A DNA stretch of 64,000 nucleotides from Phycisphaerales bacterium (GTDB lineage Bacteria; Planctomycetota; Phycisphaerae; Phycisphaerales; UBA1924). The notes beneath the pieces are model-generated. The model saw only the letters and a list, made by a program, of their open reading frames with translations, was not told the DNA's origin and did no database searches. Of this stretch, positions 10,161-20,452 are shown piece after piece (the stretch's first letter is position 1; the number at the start of each line of letters is the position of its first letter). Location of the stretch: positions 298,023 to 362,022 of the forward strand of contig JAIEUA010000003.1 of assembly GCA_019744815.1 (NCBI GenBank), in the 5' to 3' direction. Both the position numbers and the translations under genes were made by a program.

Positions 10161-11476
10161 AGACTCTCGTGCCGCAAAGCCGGATCAGGCGTCGCCGCGG
10201 CGTGGCCTTCACGCTGCTGGAGCTGCTCATCGTGGTCGCGATCATCGCGGTCATGGCGGCGGCGGGCGTGCCGGCGATCCGCAACATCATCTACACGTCG
10301 ACGGCGTCCTTGGCGGAGAGCCAGCTGCGTCTGGCGCTCAACGCGGCGCGGGACCTGGCGATCCGCAACTCGAGCGGGGATGCGGCCGCGGTGTTCACGT
10401 TCGAACCCGGTGGGCGTCTGACGATCGTTCCGGTGGTGTACGCGGGCACGCTGCTCGACGGGATGGACCCCGGTTTGCCGTACACGGGCAATGCGAATCA
10501 GGTGCAGGTGTATCGAGAGGTGTTTGCGCCCACGCCGTTGGTCGAATCGGTGCAGCTCCCTCCGGGCTGGATGGTGCGGGGCTTCGCGCCGCCGCTGTCG
10601 ATCTACAACAACAGCGTGCAGGACATCACCAACAGCCGGCCGGCGGTGATGAACGGTTGGTACCAGGAGAATTTCTACAACGCCGCTCCGCCTCGGATCG
10701 GCAACCGCCAGATCAATCTCGGCACCGACACGATCATCGGATCGAACAACCGCGGCAACTGGGTCTTCCCGGAGAACGCGTTCTTCGATGAAACGCAGAA
10801 GGAAGAGGGCGACTATCGGCAGACGTTCATGATCCGCTTCCAGAGCGGGACGGGCAAGCTGGTGGCGGCTTCTTCTGTGCCGAGCGTGGTGCTGCTGCCC
10901 CGCAGCCGGATCGATACAAGCAAGAACCCCAACTCCATGCCCGTGCTCGCGGAGCCGTTGAAGGACAACGACTGGCGGCGGGTCGATCGGGCCGACAACC
11001 TTGTGGCGTGGGCGCGGAGCGTTCTCTCGCTGCCCTCGGCGGAAGCAGCGGCGCTGATCGGGGCGCGGAGTACCGACTGCGTGACCGTCAACGCGGTGAG
11101 CATGGTGGGGCTCTACGAAGAGTCTCGCATGGCGGCGGCGATCGGCGCTGGCGGCGTCAACAAGATCACCGGATGCATCTACGGCACCACTCCCACGGAT
11201 CGACCTCAGGTGGGCACTGCGGCCGAAGCTCCCAAGGCTCCGAACATCGATCTGGCGCTCTGGGGCAACGGCACCGTTGTTCGAACCCAGTCGGATGAAG
11301 CCAAGCGGTGCGAGCGGGTGCAGATGCAGATCAACAGCTACATGATCGGCGCGCTCAAGGGCAGCGACGTGTTCACCGGGCTGTCCGGCACGGCCGCTGG
11401 GGCTGGAGTGGAGGCTGATGTTCGGTTGTTCGTGATGGACAGCTACCTCGGAGATCCGAAGGAGGCGAAGCCGTGA
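10157..11476 (+). CDS. GspH-like minor prepilin (locus A)
   Basis: 439-residue protein with a prepilin leader: RIRRRRGVA then FTLLELLIVVAIIAVMAAAG, with Glu at +5 of the mature form and alanine, not glycine, at the likely -1 position. After the helix comes SLAESQLRLALNAARDLAIRN, the pattern of GspH/FimT pseudopilins. The remaining ~370 residues are unlike characterised GspH. The start is a GTG overlapping the upstream stop and the gene overlaps the next by 4 bases, so it is in the middle of a coupled pseudopilin block. The assignment to H rests on order and on this N-terminal pattern. Confidence 0.8.
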   Translation: MKTLVPQSRIRRRRGVAFTLLELLIVVAIIAVMAAAGVPAIRNIIYTSTASLAESQLRLALNAARDLAIRNSSGDAAAVFTFEPGGRLTIVPVVYAGTLLDGMDPGLPYTGNANQVQVYREVFAPTPLVESVQLPPGWMVRGFAPPLSIYNNSVQDITNSRPAVMNGWYQENFYNAAPPRIGNRQINLGTDTIIGSNNRGNWVFPENAFFDETQKEEGDYRQTFMIRFQSGTGKLVAASSVPSVVLLPRSRIDTSKNPNSMPVLAEPLKDNDWRRVDRADNLVAWARSVLSLPSAEAAALIGARSTDCVTVNAVSMVGLYEESRMAAAIGAGGVNKITGCIYGTTPTDRPQVGTAAEAPKAPNIDLALWGNGTVVRTQSDEAKRCERVQMQINSYMIGALKGSDVFTGLSGTAAGAGVEADVRLFVMDSYLGDPKEAKP

Positions 11477-12576
11477 GTCGAACCATGGACAACGTGAATG
11501 ACAATGTGAAGGACCACGTGCGTCTGGGGTCCACGCTTCGGGGCTTCACGCTCATCGAGATTCTGCTGGGCGTGCTCATCCTCGGGCTGGGGCTTCTGGG
11601 GCTGGCGTCGGTGTTCCCGTTGGTGGTGAAGCAGCAGCGGGAGTCGCAGGATGTGGTGCTGGGCGCATCGGCCGGCAAGGGTGCTGAGTCGGTCCTCCGA
11701 GGGCACTTCACGCTGAACGATCCGTCGGGCACCAAGGGCTGGGCACGCCTGTCCAATCGCCTGGTGCTCAAGGCCAATCAGCAGAAGGGCACGCCTCTGG
11801 TGTGGTCCAACGTGCTCAACGCCGATGGCTCCAGCGGACTCAACATCTACGGCTCGATCACCGGTACCCCGGGCTACACGCCCGAGCCGGGATCGATGGT
11901 TTTCTGGGGCCAGGCGGTGAGCGACGTGACCAACGCCGTGATCATCCGGACCAGCGATCGGTTGTTGCCCCAGGGCCCGGGCGTGACGCCTCAGTATGTG
12001 TGGGATGCGGTGCCCCTGCTTGCCCGGACACCCGTGAACGACCAGGTTCCCGAGTTCGCTCCGCTGCGGGTAGCGGTGTTTGTTCGCCGCATCGATCCGG
12101 GCATCCGGCTCGGGGCGAACCAGACCGTGCAGGAAGCCATCGCGGGCGGCGGCGTGGCGGCGATCGCGCTGGATCGCAACTTCTTTCCAACGTTTGACGG
12201 AAGTCTGAAGGACGGCGGGCGATACGCGACGTTCTTCGCCCTGAAGGCGAGCCGGGCCGCGAAGCGGTACGGCTTGGAGGATGCTCCGTACACGGTGGTG
12301 GAGTTCAACAACGCGTCGGACGCGGAGTCGACGGCGCTTCGCCAGGCGGGGCAGCAAATCGTGGACTCCGAAGGGAATATCTACACGGTTGCCGCGATTC
12401 CGAGCGAGACGGGCGCTTCATACAACGTGCAGAAGTCGGTGGTGATCACGCCGCCGCTGCCGACGGAGATTGTCCGGGTACTGCCCGGCGGCGGCGGGAC
12501 AAGCGCGAAGACGGTGGAGTTTCTGGTCTCGCCGGTGCTGCCGGCGAGCGTGGACGTGATTGTGATCCGGCGGTAA
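11473..12576 (+). CDS. GspI/PilV-like minor prepilin (locus A)
   Basis: 367-residue pseudopilin. The leader ends STLRG, followed by FTLIEILLGVLILGLGLLGLASVFPL, with Glu at +5 and the early VFPL break seen in PilV/GspI proteins; VVKQQRESQDVV continues the amphipathic helix. GTG start within GTGA overlapping the previous stop. Third in the G-H-I-J-K order, which supports the I-type call. The large C-terminal region has no recognised domain. Confidence 0.8.
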   Translation: MSRTMDNVNDNVKDHVRLGSTLRGFTLIEILLGVLILGLGLLGLASVFPLVVKQQRESQDVVLGASAGKGAESVLRGHFTLNDPSGTKGWARLSNRLVLKANQQKGTPLVWSNVLNADGSSGLNIYGSITGTPGYTPEPGSMVFWGQAVSDVTNAVIIRTSDRLLPQGPGVTPQYVWDAVPLLARTPVNDQVPEFAPLRVAVFVRRIDPGIRLGANQTVQEAIAGGGVAAIALDRNFFPTFDGSLKDGGRYATFFALKASRAAKRYGLEDAPYTVVEFNNASDAESTALRQAGQQIVDSEGNIYTVAAIPSETGASYNVQKSVVITPPLPTEIVRVLPGGGGTSAKTVEFLVSPVLPASVDVIVIRR

Positions 12577-12643
12577 TGCGAGAGATGATCCGTGATCGTG
12601 CCCGACGAGGGCGCGATATGCAGGACTCGACGGGGAACTAGCC

Positions 12644-14668
12644 ATGAGCAAGCGTGCAGTGAACAGTGTGAAGAACAGGCAGCTCGCGGAGGCCGCGGGA
12701 CGGGCGTTCACGCTGTCGGAGATGCTGGTGGCGGTCGCCGCGGTGGCGGTGATCTCGGTGGGCCTGGCGGCGGTGTTCCAGACGGTTGGCCGGACGGTGT
12801 CGACGGGCAAGCGTCTCAGCGCCCTGACGCAGCAGGCGGCGATTCTCGAGGCTCAGCTGCGCGAGGACATCTCCAAGATGACCCGCGACGGCATCTTGAT
12901 GATGCGTCATCAGTTCACCAACACGCACGCGGGCAGCAGCAACGGGCGCCCGAGCGTGCTGAGGGCCAAGCGGTTCGTCGGCGACACCGATCCTCGGGCC
13001 CGGCGCGTTGATGAGCTGATGTTCTTCGCCAACGGCGAGTTCCGCACGGCGCGCGAGGCCTTGATCCCGGGGCGCAACGCCACCGGGCGGTCCGCTCGCA
13101 TCTACTACGGGCACGGGCTCCGGGCGTATCCCGAGTCCACGACTTCAGCCGCATCAAATACCGCGGTCGACATGAGCTACCGCGAGCCGGAGTTCTTCAA
13201 CGGCTTCAACTTTGACCGGACCAATCCGGTCCTGCGGCCGTTCAACACCCTGCTTGGAGAGTCCGACCCGAATTTCCCGAGGCTCCCCAAGGCGCCCAAT
13301 GAGTACGCGTCGGAGTGGACGCTGCTGCGGCACGCCACACTCTTGGTGACCCCCGCGACATCCTCGGGTGGAGGTTGGACCGAGGGGGCTCCGGCGCCGG
13401 CGTACCCGAGCGACCTCTACGCGGGCACTCCGGCGCTGGTCGCCCGCGCGACGACGGATTCGACGTTCCAGGTCGCCGGTCAGCCGGCGGCGCCAAGCAT
13501 CTTCCGGTTCATCAACGAGATCGTGTACTTCGGTATCTCCCCACAGGCCTCCCAGAGGAATTTCGCCTTCTACTGGGACATCGCCAAGCAGCCGCTCGCA
13601 AACAACTTCACGGTGCCGCGGTTCGTGTCCGGCGTTGTCGACATCGCTACCACCGACCTGACCGAGATCCGCCAGTTCATCAACGGCTCGATCCGGGATC
13701 CCAAGGTCGTCGGTGGCACCGCCATCGCGTTCTACAACGCGAACACGCGCAAGCTGTCGACGCTCGAAGGGCTCATACCCCGCGTGGGCGGCCCGTGGCT
13801 CACCGACAGCACGGAGGCCGCGCTGGGATACACCGGGGTTCAGCCCGCCATCGCGCCCGGGACCAAAACCTTCCGCAGCTCGCTGCCGATCATGCAGGCC
13901 TGGATGGTCGGGGCCTTTCCCAGCTACGCGGGTCCCACCCCGACCAGCGAAGCGCTCGAGAACGTGTCCGCCCTCGCCGGCGGCGGCTGGAACTTCCTCG
14001 GGGCCCGGATCCGCTACGAGGACGACCTGCCGGACCTTCGCGGCGTGATGGACGATCCGCTGTACGCGGGGCGTGCGGTGTCCTCTCGCCGTGCGAACAT
14101 GATGGCGATCGGCAGTAACAAGATCGCCTCGCGCTGCAGTGAGTTCGTCGTTGAATGGTCGTTCGGGCAGACCTATCCGGACAACACCGAGATCTTCGAT
14201 CCCACGGACTCGAGCAAGAAGATCAACGTCAGCCGTCAGGTCATCTGGTACGGCGGCACGCTCAACCCCAAGTCGGATACCCCCGGGGTCTTCCATTACA
14301 ACCCCCAGAACGAAGACACCACCAACATCCAGAACTCGGCCAACGGCGTTCCGCTCGTGCCCAAGTACGAACCCTACAAGGGCGTGCAGGGCCTGACCTC
14401 CAAGGTGCAGGCGTACTCGCCCTCGACCTGGCTCATCCACGGCGCGAACAAGCGTTGGCCCGACAACCCCAACGAGAAGTCCTCGCTCCTCTCCTACTTC
14501 GGCTACATCGACCCGATGTTCGTCCCCGACAACAACGGCGAGCCGGCGATGCCGTGGCCCTGGCCCAAGATGATCCGCGTCACCTTCACGCTCGCCGACG
14601 CGGTCGATCCCACGCTCGAACAGACTTTCCAGTACGTCTTTGACCTTCCGCCGGAACCCAAGCCCTGA
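12644..14668 (+). CDS. GspJ/PilW-like minor prepilin (locus A)
   Basis: 674-residue protein with leader ending AAGRA, then FTLSEMLVAVAAVAVISVGLAAVF: Glu at +5, a serine at +4 and alanine at the -1 site. The next segment, LTQQAAILEAQLREDISKMTRDG, is the GspJ/PilW type of pattern (a long helix, then an R-x-D-x pattern). GspJ is usually about 200 residues, so this is over three times longer, the extra length probably forming exposed domains. A 67-base spacer separates it from the previous gene. No known domain is recognised past residue 80. Confidence 0.78.
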   Translation: MSKRAVNSVKNRQLAEAAGRAFTLSEMLVAVAAVAVISVGLAAVFQTVGRTVSTGKRLSALTQQAAILEAQLREDISKMTRDGILMMRHQFTNTHAGSSNGRPSVLRAKRFVGDTDPRARRVDELMFFANGEFRTAREALIPGRNATGRSARIYYGHGLRAYPESTTSAASNTAVDMSYREPEFFNGFNFDRTNPVLRPFNTLLGESDPNFPRLPKAPNEYASEWTLLRHATLLVTPATSSGGGWTEGAPAPAYPSDLYAGTPALVARATTDSTFQVAGQPAAPSIFRFINEIVYFGISPQASQRNFAFYWDIAKQPLANNFTVPRFVSGVVDIATTDLTEIRQFINGSIRDPKVVGGTAIAFYNANTRKLSTLEGLIPRVGGPWLTDSTEAALGYTGVQPAIAPGTKTFRSSLPIMQAWMVGAFPSYAGPTPTSEALENVSALAGGGWNFLGARIRYEDDLPDLRGVMDDPLYAGRAVSSRRANMMAIGSNKIASRCSEFVVEWSFGQTYPDNTEIFDPTDSSKKINVSRQVIWYGGTLNPKSDTPGVFHYNPQNEDTTNIQNSANGVPLVPKYEPYKGVQGLTSKVQAYSPSTWLIHGANKRWPDNPNEKSSLLSYFGYIDPMFVPDNNGEPAMPWPWPKMIRVTFTLADAVDPTLEQTFQYVFDLPPEPKP

Positions 14669-14848
14669 TTTGGAGACGCCCACTGTCGGGTCGGCCCCGA
14701 GGTGGGCACGCCCCAAGCTTGGAACCGCTGTCCGCAAGGACATTGGCACGCAGTTGACCGGTTGCCCATCGCATCGCGGATCAGCACGCCGTTTGGATCG
14801 AATAGTGCATCGTCGCCGCGGGTTTCGCGGCGGAACAGGCAGGCTCGT

Positions 14849-17800
14849 ATGAACAACGCTCGCAAATCCTCCACCGCGTTCGCCTCGGCCCTGAAGGCGG
14901 TCTCGCCTATGGCGCTCTCCGGGCTGCTCCGCTCCCGGCGTCGCGGCACGTTCCTCGTCTTGGTCGTTGGCACGCTGGCGATGCTGTCGATCATCATGAT
15001 CGTCTATGTCGCGGTGGGCAACTCCGACCGTCGCACCAGCGCGTCTCTGGTTCGTCGCAACCGGTCGAACGAGATCATCGACATCTTCGCGGATTATCTG
15101 GGCGAGGTGGTCGGCGACGATGTGCTGGCGAGCGTGGCCGACCCCAGCAACGGAAAGTCGGGGGTCGCGGGCGGCGACCTGTACTCCCGCGAAACCTGGG
15201 ACGCGCCCCGCACCGATTGGTTCACCGATTCGAAGGAAACCGATCCGACCAAGTCGACCTACTTCCGTCCTTTCGGCAGCGGCGACGACCCGTGGCTCGC
15301 GTCGACCACACCGACGTGGATCAACTACACGCCGCAGGCCACCGCCCCGGATCCTGCTAAGCCCGATGAGCGAAAGTGGCCCTTCACCAAGCGCACCGAC
15401 TGGCTGCACATCACCAACATCGCGCCCGACGGACGCTTCGTCAATCTCGTGAATCTCCGCGACAAGATCGATGCCGAACCCGGTGCGAGCACCAACCGGA
15501 TGAGCGACGGTCTGACTCTCCTGGATGCAACCAACGGATCGGCGTCCCGCAAGACCGTCTGGGGCGACAACATCAGCAACACCACGTTGCCCTCGCTCTT
15601 TGACTCGTGGCAGGTCGGCGCCTTCCGCCCGGCTCGTGGCCCGTTCAAGCTGAACGGCATCGAGATCCCCCCCAACGACCCCGCCTATCCGCCCAACCAG
15701 TGGGCCGACACCGACGGCGACGGCTGGCTCGACTCCCGCTGGTTCGAGATGGTGGACGCCCGCGGTGGCAACTTCGTCACGCCCGGCACCTGGAAGAGCC
15801 TGATCCCCTCGGACCCCAACTACCGCTGGATCTTCGCGGCCCGCATCGTCGATCTCTCCTCGCTCGTCAACGTCAACGTCGCCACCGACCTCGACGCGAA
15901 CCCCAACGATGAGACCACGCTCTTCTCCGCCACCGGGCAGAACAACGTCTTCGACGCCACCAGCAAGTGGAAGGCCGGCACCCAGGTGCTCGGGCGCTCA
16001 CCCGCGGAGGTCGATCTGCGGCGTCTGCTCACCATGCGGGATTTCCGTGAGGTGATCCTCGGGAAACCCGCCACCAACGGCACCCCTTCACCAATCACGG
16101 CGGCCGACAAGCTCGCGGTGCTGGACGTCAACCCCGCGAACCCCGTTCAGCAGATCACGCGCGATTACACCGGCGGCTACAGCGCCATCCGTCAGCCGAC
16201 GCCCCGCGGCGCCGGTCCGGTGAGCCCGCAGGATTATTCCAAGTACGGCGGTCTGCCCAACACCGGCACCAGCCAGATCGCGGCCATCACGCTCGCGGGT
16301 CCGAACCTGACCAACGACGTCAACATCGGTCTGGGTGGGTACCGCGCGCTGCGTGCGGCGATCGCCCTCGGCCGCCCGCCGGGACGTTTCAGCGATTACT
16401 CCACGCCGCCGCTCTCGGTCGCGACCCGCCCGATGGGCCAGCCGCAGTTCCGCTGGGACGCTTTCCGCTACGGCGGCGGGCCTCAGGATCGCCCGGTCTA
16501 CCGCTCCGATCCCGACCCGACGGCGTCACGTCCCGCCGCGGGCTTTGACTTTGGCTTGGGCTTCCGCAGCGACGCATTGATCGAGCTGCTCACCTATCGC
16601 GGCGCGAACGATCCGAAGGTCACGTCCGCGCTCGAGGCCGCCTTGGGCGGGCGGGCCGTGAGCGAGTTCGCGCTGACGAACCAGACGATCAACACTCCTG
16701 CGATCACCTACAGCCCGCTCCGTGAGAACCGCGACCTGGAGCTGGAGCGTGAGAACATCGCCGACAAGGACGGCAAGCCCACCGAGGCCGCGCTGCTGAA
16801 GGCGTACACCGATGTGCGCCAGTACCTGACCACCATGAGCGGGGCACGCCCGCTGGTGCCGAACCTCAACGCGGGCGTGTTGCCGAATCCCGAGACTCCT
16901 TCTTCGCTGTCGAGCAGCGAGACGTCGTTCGAGCTGAGCGAGAATACGACCGCCTCGACAGTGTTCCGCGGGATGGCGACGGCGCTCATGCCGGGGCTGC
17001 CGCCGGGGGCATCCCGCACCACCGCGGGCGTTGCGAACGATCTAGAGAAAGCCTGGGACGACACGACCCAGGAAGCCAAGAGCCTGCGCGGCCTGTACTA
17101 CGGCCACCAGGGCCCGCTCTCGGCGCTGCTGACCTCGGCCCACATCGCGGCCAACTTTGACAGCGGGGCCAAGCTGCCCGGCGATGCCGACAAGGGCAAG
17201 CCCTACGTGCTCGTGCTGCAGGAGGACTTCCAGTTCAACGCCGACGGCAAGCTGCCGACGAACCTTGCCGCGGCAAGCGGCTTTGAGAGCGGGAAGAAGA
17301 ACTTTCCGGCGTGGTGGACGCCGAGCCACCAGTTCAACCTCGCGCGTCCGGAGCAGGGGCGTGCTACGAGCCTGGCGATGCCGCGGATCCCCGAGACCGG
17401 CGGCACGACGGTGCCGGTGCCGGCGGTGAACATCTACGGGACGGGGGATGCGCATCCGTTCTTGGTCGGAGTGGCGACGTTTACGGTGTATCGGGATGTG
17501 TCGCCGTTCCCCAACAGGCCAAGTTCTCAAGCAACCGATATTGAGGCTTTGTACACACCGTTGCCCTCCCGAATCACCATCAATGGACAGATCGCAGAGA
17601 ACAACCCAGATTTTCTGTACAGGGTTTTCGCAGTGCAGGTGCAGAATCCTTTCGCGGTACCCATCCGGTTGAGCTCGAACTTTTCTGGCGGCCCGAGTTT
17701 TGCGACGGCTGGTCCTAATGTGGACGCTAACGTCGGATCAGATTTCTTCTATATTCGAGTCGGAACCCGAGCGGCGTCCTCTAGCTTCTTCGTACTTGGG

Positions 17801-20233
17801 GATGTAAACGAAGCGGTTGATGGCTCTGGTCAGTTGACCGGCGCATATTCAATAGCTCCAGTTGTGATTCAGCCGGGCGAAACAATTGTTTTCTATGCTC
17901 TCAATCAGGATCGCAAGAGCATTGTTGAGAGGCGGCTGAACTCGACGGGAATAACGAACCCGTCCGGCGACCTCTCTGGCAAATATCTCGAGAACTGGCT
18001 CACGAATCAGATCGGACCCAAAAGCGCGCAGAACTTTCGCCGTATTCAGATGCTTCGGGTCGAAGATGCAGCGTTTGAATCGGCGATTCCTACGGTGTCA
18101 AAGGGCACCTTTGCATTCGGGAATGGGTCCAAGGGTGTTCTTGTACCCTTGGCCGCTGCGAATGATGACGTGATCGGGCTCTATCGAGCCATTCGCATCG
18201 ATTCCGGTGCGAGCGCGGGCGACGCCGGGTCGGGTGTGGCGAACGTCGTGACAAATGATCAACTTTGTGACAGGATGACCTTGGGAACAACGGCGGTCTT
18301 GGATCGTCGTCTTCGTGGACTTGATCCTACGAGCATTCAACCTGGGTTGCAGATGCCCGGTGTCACTACGGAGTCGTTGACGACACTGCCCGGAGGTCTT
18401 AACGGTCTTCAGAATCGAGAGCGGACATTGGCAGCGAGTGGTCCGGCACCGTTTCTCAATGGCTCCGGAATTGACTATAACTCCCGTTTAACGGTTGCGA
18501 TTGCCACATATGCTCGGCGACCGAACGATCCCGCGGGGGCTGACCTAAAGATCGGTATGCTCCCTGCTTGGGCGCTTGACCCTAAGGATGCTTCGGATTG
18601 GTATAGCGTCGAAATGGTCCCCGACCCTGCGAAGCTGACAAACAACCTGCTGAATTCTACCGTTTTGGCAGACGCTATGGCCGGCGATCCATGGCGGGGG
18701 CGGTTTGCAACCTTTAAGTCACTGGATTGGGAACTCCTTCCGGCGATCTTCCCAGATCTGGCCTCGCCCGCGGGATCAAGCGGGGCGGGTTTTGTGGGCA
18801 AGCCCGACAAGGTCACGACGAACAAGGCTGGTCAAAAGTTCGTCGATCTCCGCCGCGAGCTCGCCTCCAACGGCCGCGCGTATCGCGGGGAGAAGGTCAA
18901 TCCTGCCGATCCCGACCAGTTCCAGGCTCGCCCTGTGGATCTCCTCGGCGTGCTCGCCGTTGGGCCGTACGAAGCGCCGGTCGCTTCCGATGGCACGACC
19001 GTGCAGACCGATCTCTACAAGCGGTGGACCACGACCGCCGAGGCTCTGGCGATGGCTTTCGGCTATTCGACCAAGCCCACCGACGCGAACCAGTGGAAGG
19101 CCGCGGGCAACAAGTACGGCCCGCTCGACTACTACTACTTCGACCGCTTCAGCACCAACCCGAATCCCAAGCCGCTCTTCGACGGCGGGTACCTCCGCCT
19201 CGACGACTACGTCTCGGTCCGCTACGACGCCGCCGGGACCAAGGCCTACACCGCCGGCAACGGCGCGCCGATCGCGGGCAACATCCTGACCATGTTCCGG
19301 ACCATCCCGGATCGCTTCGCGGGCCTGACCGCGGCGACGCCGGGCCTGGTGAACATCAACACGGCTCCGATCCCGGTGCTCCGCGTCCTGCCGCTGGCCT
19401 CGCCGGCTCAGGACGAGGCGTCGAGCTCGACCAATGTCACCAAGAAGAAGCCCACGCTGTGGCCGGACCTCAACAACGCCAACGACCCCGAGGTCGCTGC
19501 GCAGCGCACGGACATCGCCGCCATGATCGAGAGCTACCGCGACAAGATCGCGGTGGAGCTGCGGCCCGGCGCCAAGAACCCCGATCCCACCAAGGCCGCG
19601 TACGCGACATGGTTCGCGCCGTTCATCGACCGTTCCGCGGACGATCCGACGACGGCGACCCGGCTCGCGCCCAACGCGCCCAAGCTGGGGGACCCCGGTC
19701 AAAGCCCCATTCGGGGCGGGCGTTACTGGACATCCGGCCTTCCGGGCATCCGTGAAGAGTCGGGCTTCCGCAGCCTCGCGGAGCTCTTGGCGCTCCGCGT
19801 GGTGAAGTTCGACAACACCGGCACGGTGACCGCCGGCCGTGAGTACCCGTCGAACTTCGACTTCCTGGGTTACCAACCCCTGGCAGCGGGCTCGAAAGGG
19901 ACCAACATCCTCGGCATCGACAACGTGCTCGAGCTCACGGCCGACGCCGCCGGCAAGGTGACCAAGGCCCAGCCTCTGCAGTTCCAGAACACCAATCAGG
20001 ACCGTCTGAAGATCCTCGCCGCCCTGGGCGGGAGCGTGTCGGTCCGCAGCGACCTGTACGCGGCGTGGTTCGTGGTCCGGGGTTATCAGCGGAGCGACGT
20101 CGAGGGCCTGGCGGACGATCAGCCGATGGTGCCTTCGATCGAGCGCCGGTTCCTGATGATCATCGACCGCTCGAACGTGACCAAGCCGGGCCAGAAGCCG
20201 CGGGTGGTGGCGATGGTGGAGCTGCCGCTTTAG
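14849..20233 (+). CDS. Giant GspK-like minor pseudopilin / fibre-tip protein (locus A)
   Basis: About 1794 residues. The N-terminus has a basic stretch (RSRRRG) then TFLVLVVGTLAMLSIIMIVYVAVG, a pilin-type helix lacking the +5 glutamate, as in GspK and PilX tip subunits. Far downstream, near residues 1498-1512, is GLVNINTAPIPVLRVLPLA, the signature of the GspK saposin-like/helix-hairpin region; a similar LVNVNVATDL lies near residue 337. Known GspK proteins are about 300-350 residues. ATG 14849 is chosen because the basic leader starts there, though the ribosome site is weak. Between about 17515 and 18830 (residues ~890-1325) base composition drops sharply while the frame stays open. It is the last gene before a strong terminator. 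Role in fibre initiation is inferred. Confidence 0.72.
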   Translation: MNNARKSSTAFASALKAVSPMALSGLLRSRRRGTFLVLVVGTLAMLSIIMIVYVAVGNSDRRTSASLVRRNRSNEIIDIFADYLGEVVGDDVLASVADPSNGKSGVAGGDLYSRETWDAPRTDWFTDSKETDPTKSTYFRPFGSGDDPWLASTTPTWINYTPQATAPDPAKPDERKWPFTKRTDWLHITNIAPDGRFVNLVNLRDKIDAEPGASTNRMSDGLTLLDATNGSASRKTVWGDNISNTTLPSLFDSWQVGAFRPARGPFKLNGIEIPPNDPAYPPNQWADTDGDGWLDSRWFEMVDARGGNFVTPGTWKSLIPSDPNYRWIFAARIVDLSSLVNVNVATDLDANPNDETTLFSATGQNNVFDATSKWKAGTQVLGRSPAEVDLRRLLTMRDFREVILGKPATNGTPSPITAADKLAVLDVNPANPVQQITRDYTGGYSAIRQPTPRGAGPVSPQDYSKYGGLPNTGTSQIAAITLAGPNLTNDVNIGLGGYRALRAAIALGRPPGRFSDYSTPPLSVATRPMGQPQFRWDAFRYGGGPQDRPVYRSDPDPTASRPAAGFDFGLGFRSDALIELLTYRGANDPKVTSALEAALGGRAVSEFALTNQTINTPAITYSPLRENRDLELERENIADKDGKPTEAALLKAYTDVRQYLTTMSGARPLVPNLNAGVLPNPETPSSLSSSETSFELSENTTASTVFRGMATALMPGLPPGASRTTAGVANDLEKAWDDTTQEAKSLRGLYYGHQGPLSALLTSAHIAANFDSGAKLPGDADKGKPYVLVLQEDFQFNADGKLPTNLAAASGFESGKKNFPAWWTPSHQFNLARPEQGRATSLAMPRIPETGGTTVPVPAVNIYGTGDAHPFLVGVATFTVYRDVSPFPNRPSSQATDIEALYTPLPSRITINGQIAENNPDFLYRVFAVQVQNPFAVPIRLSSNFSGGPSFATAGPNVDANVGSDFFYIRVGTRAASSSFFVLGDVNEAVDGSGQLTGAYSIAPVVIQPGETIVFYALNQDRKSIVERRLNSTGITNPSGDLSGKYLENWLTNQIGPKSAQNFRRIQMLRVEDAAFESAIPTVSKGTFAFGNGSKGVLVPLAAANDDVIGLYRAIRIDSGASAGDAGSGVANVVTNDQLCDRMTLGTTAVLDRRLRGLDPTSIQPGLQMPGVTTESLTTLPGGLNGLQNRERTLAASGPAPFLNGSGIDYNSRLTVAIATYARRPNDPAGADLKIGMLPAWALDPKDASDWYSVEMVPDPAKLTNNLLNSTVLADAMAGDPWRGRFATFKSLDWELLPAIFPDLASPAGSSGAGFVGKPDKVTTNKAGQKFVDLRRELASNGRAYRGEKVNPADPDQFQARPVDLLGVLAVGPYEAPVASDGTTVQTDLYKRWTTTAEALAMAFGYSTKPTDANQWKAAGNKYGPLDYYYFDRFSTNPNPKPLFDGGYLRLDDYVSVRYDAAGTKAYTAGNGAPIAGNILTMFRTIPDRFAGLTAATPGLVNINTAPIPVLRVLPLASPAQDEASSSTNVTKKKPTLWPDLNNANDPEVAAQRTDIAAMIESYRDKIAVELRPGAKNPDPTKAAYATWFAPFIDRSADDPTTATRLAPNAPKLGDPGQSPIRGGRYWTSGLPGIREESGFRSLAELLALRVVKFDNTGTVTAGREYPSNFDFLGYQPLAAGSKGTNILGIDNVLELTADAAGKVTKAQPLQFQNTNQDRLKILAALGGSVSVRSDLYAAWFVVRGYQRSDVEGLADDQPMVPSIERRFLMIIDRSNVTKPGQKPRVVAMVELPL

Positions 20234-20261
20234 TCCGTGACCCAGATCGAGATTCGCACCC

Positions 20262-20294
20262 ATCGGGGCCGCAACAGCGGCCCCGATTTCTTTG
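20262..20294 (+). terminator. Rho-independent terminator of pseudopilin operon A
   Basis: A perfect 11-bp stem, ATCGGGGCCGC (20262-20272) and its complement (20277-20287), with an AACA loop, followed by TTCTTT. It lies 29 bases after the giant K-like gene and just ahead of tRNA-Pro. Confidence 0.88.
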
Positions 20295-20336
20295 CCGGCA
20301 ACCGCCGCGACTCCCGCACCCGCTACGATTCAGCAA

Positions 20337-20410
20337 CAGGGCGTAGCTCAGCTTGGTAGAGCGTGTGGTTTGGGTCCACAAGGTCGCAGGTTCGAATCCT
20401 GTCGCCCTGA
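20337..20410 (+). tRNA. tRNA-Pro (anticodon TGG)
   Basis: 74-nt cloverleaf. The acceptor stem CAGGGCG pairs perfectly with CGCCCTG (20403-20409), D-arm GCTC/GAGC, anticodon stem TGTGG/CCACA around loop TTTGGGT, T-arm GCAGG with TTCGAAT loop. The anticodon TGG reads proline codons. No CCA is encoded. Confidence 0.93.
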
Positions 20411-20452
20411 TTCGGCAGGCTAGACCATTCAGTCGACCGGCTAAATCACTCG

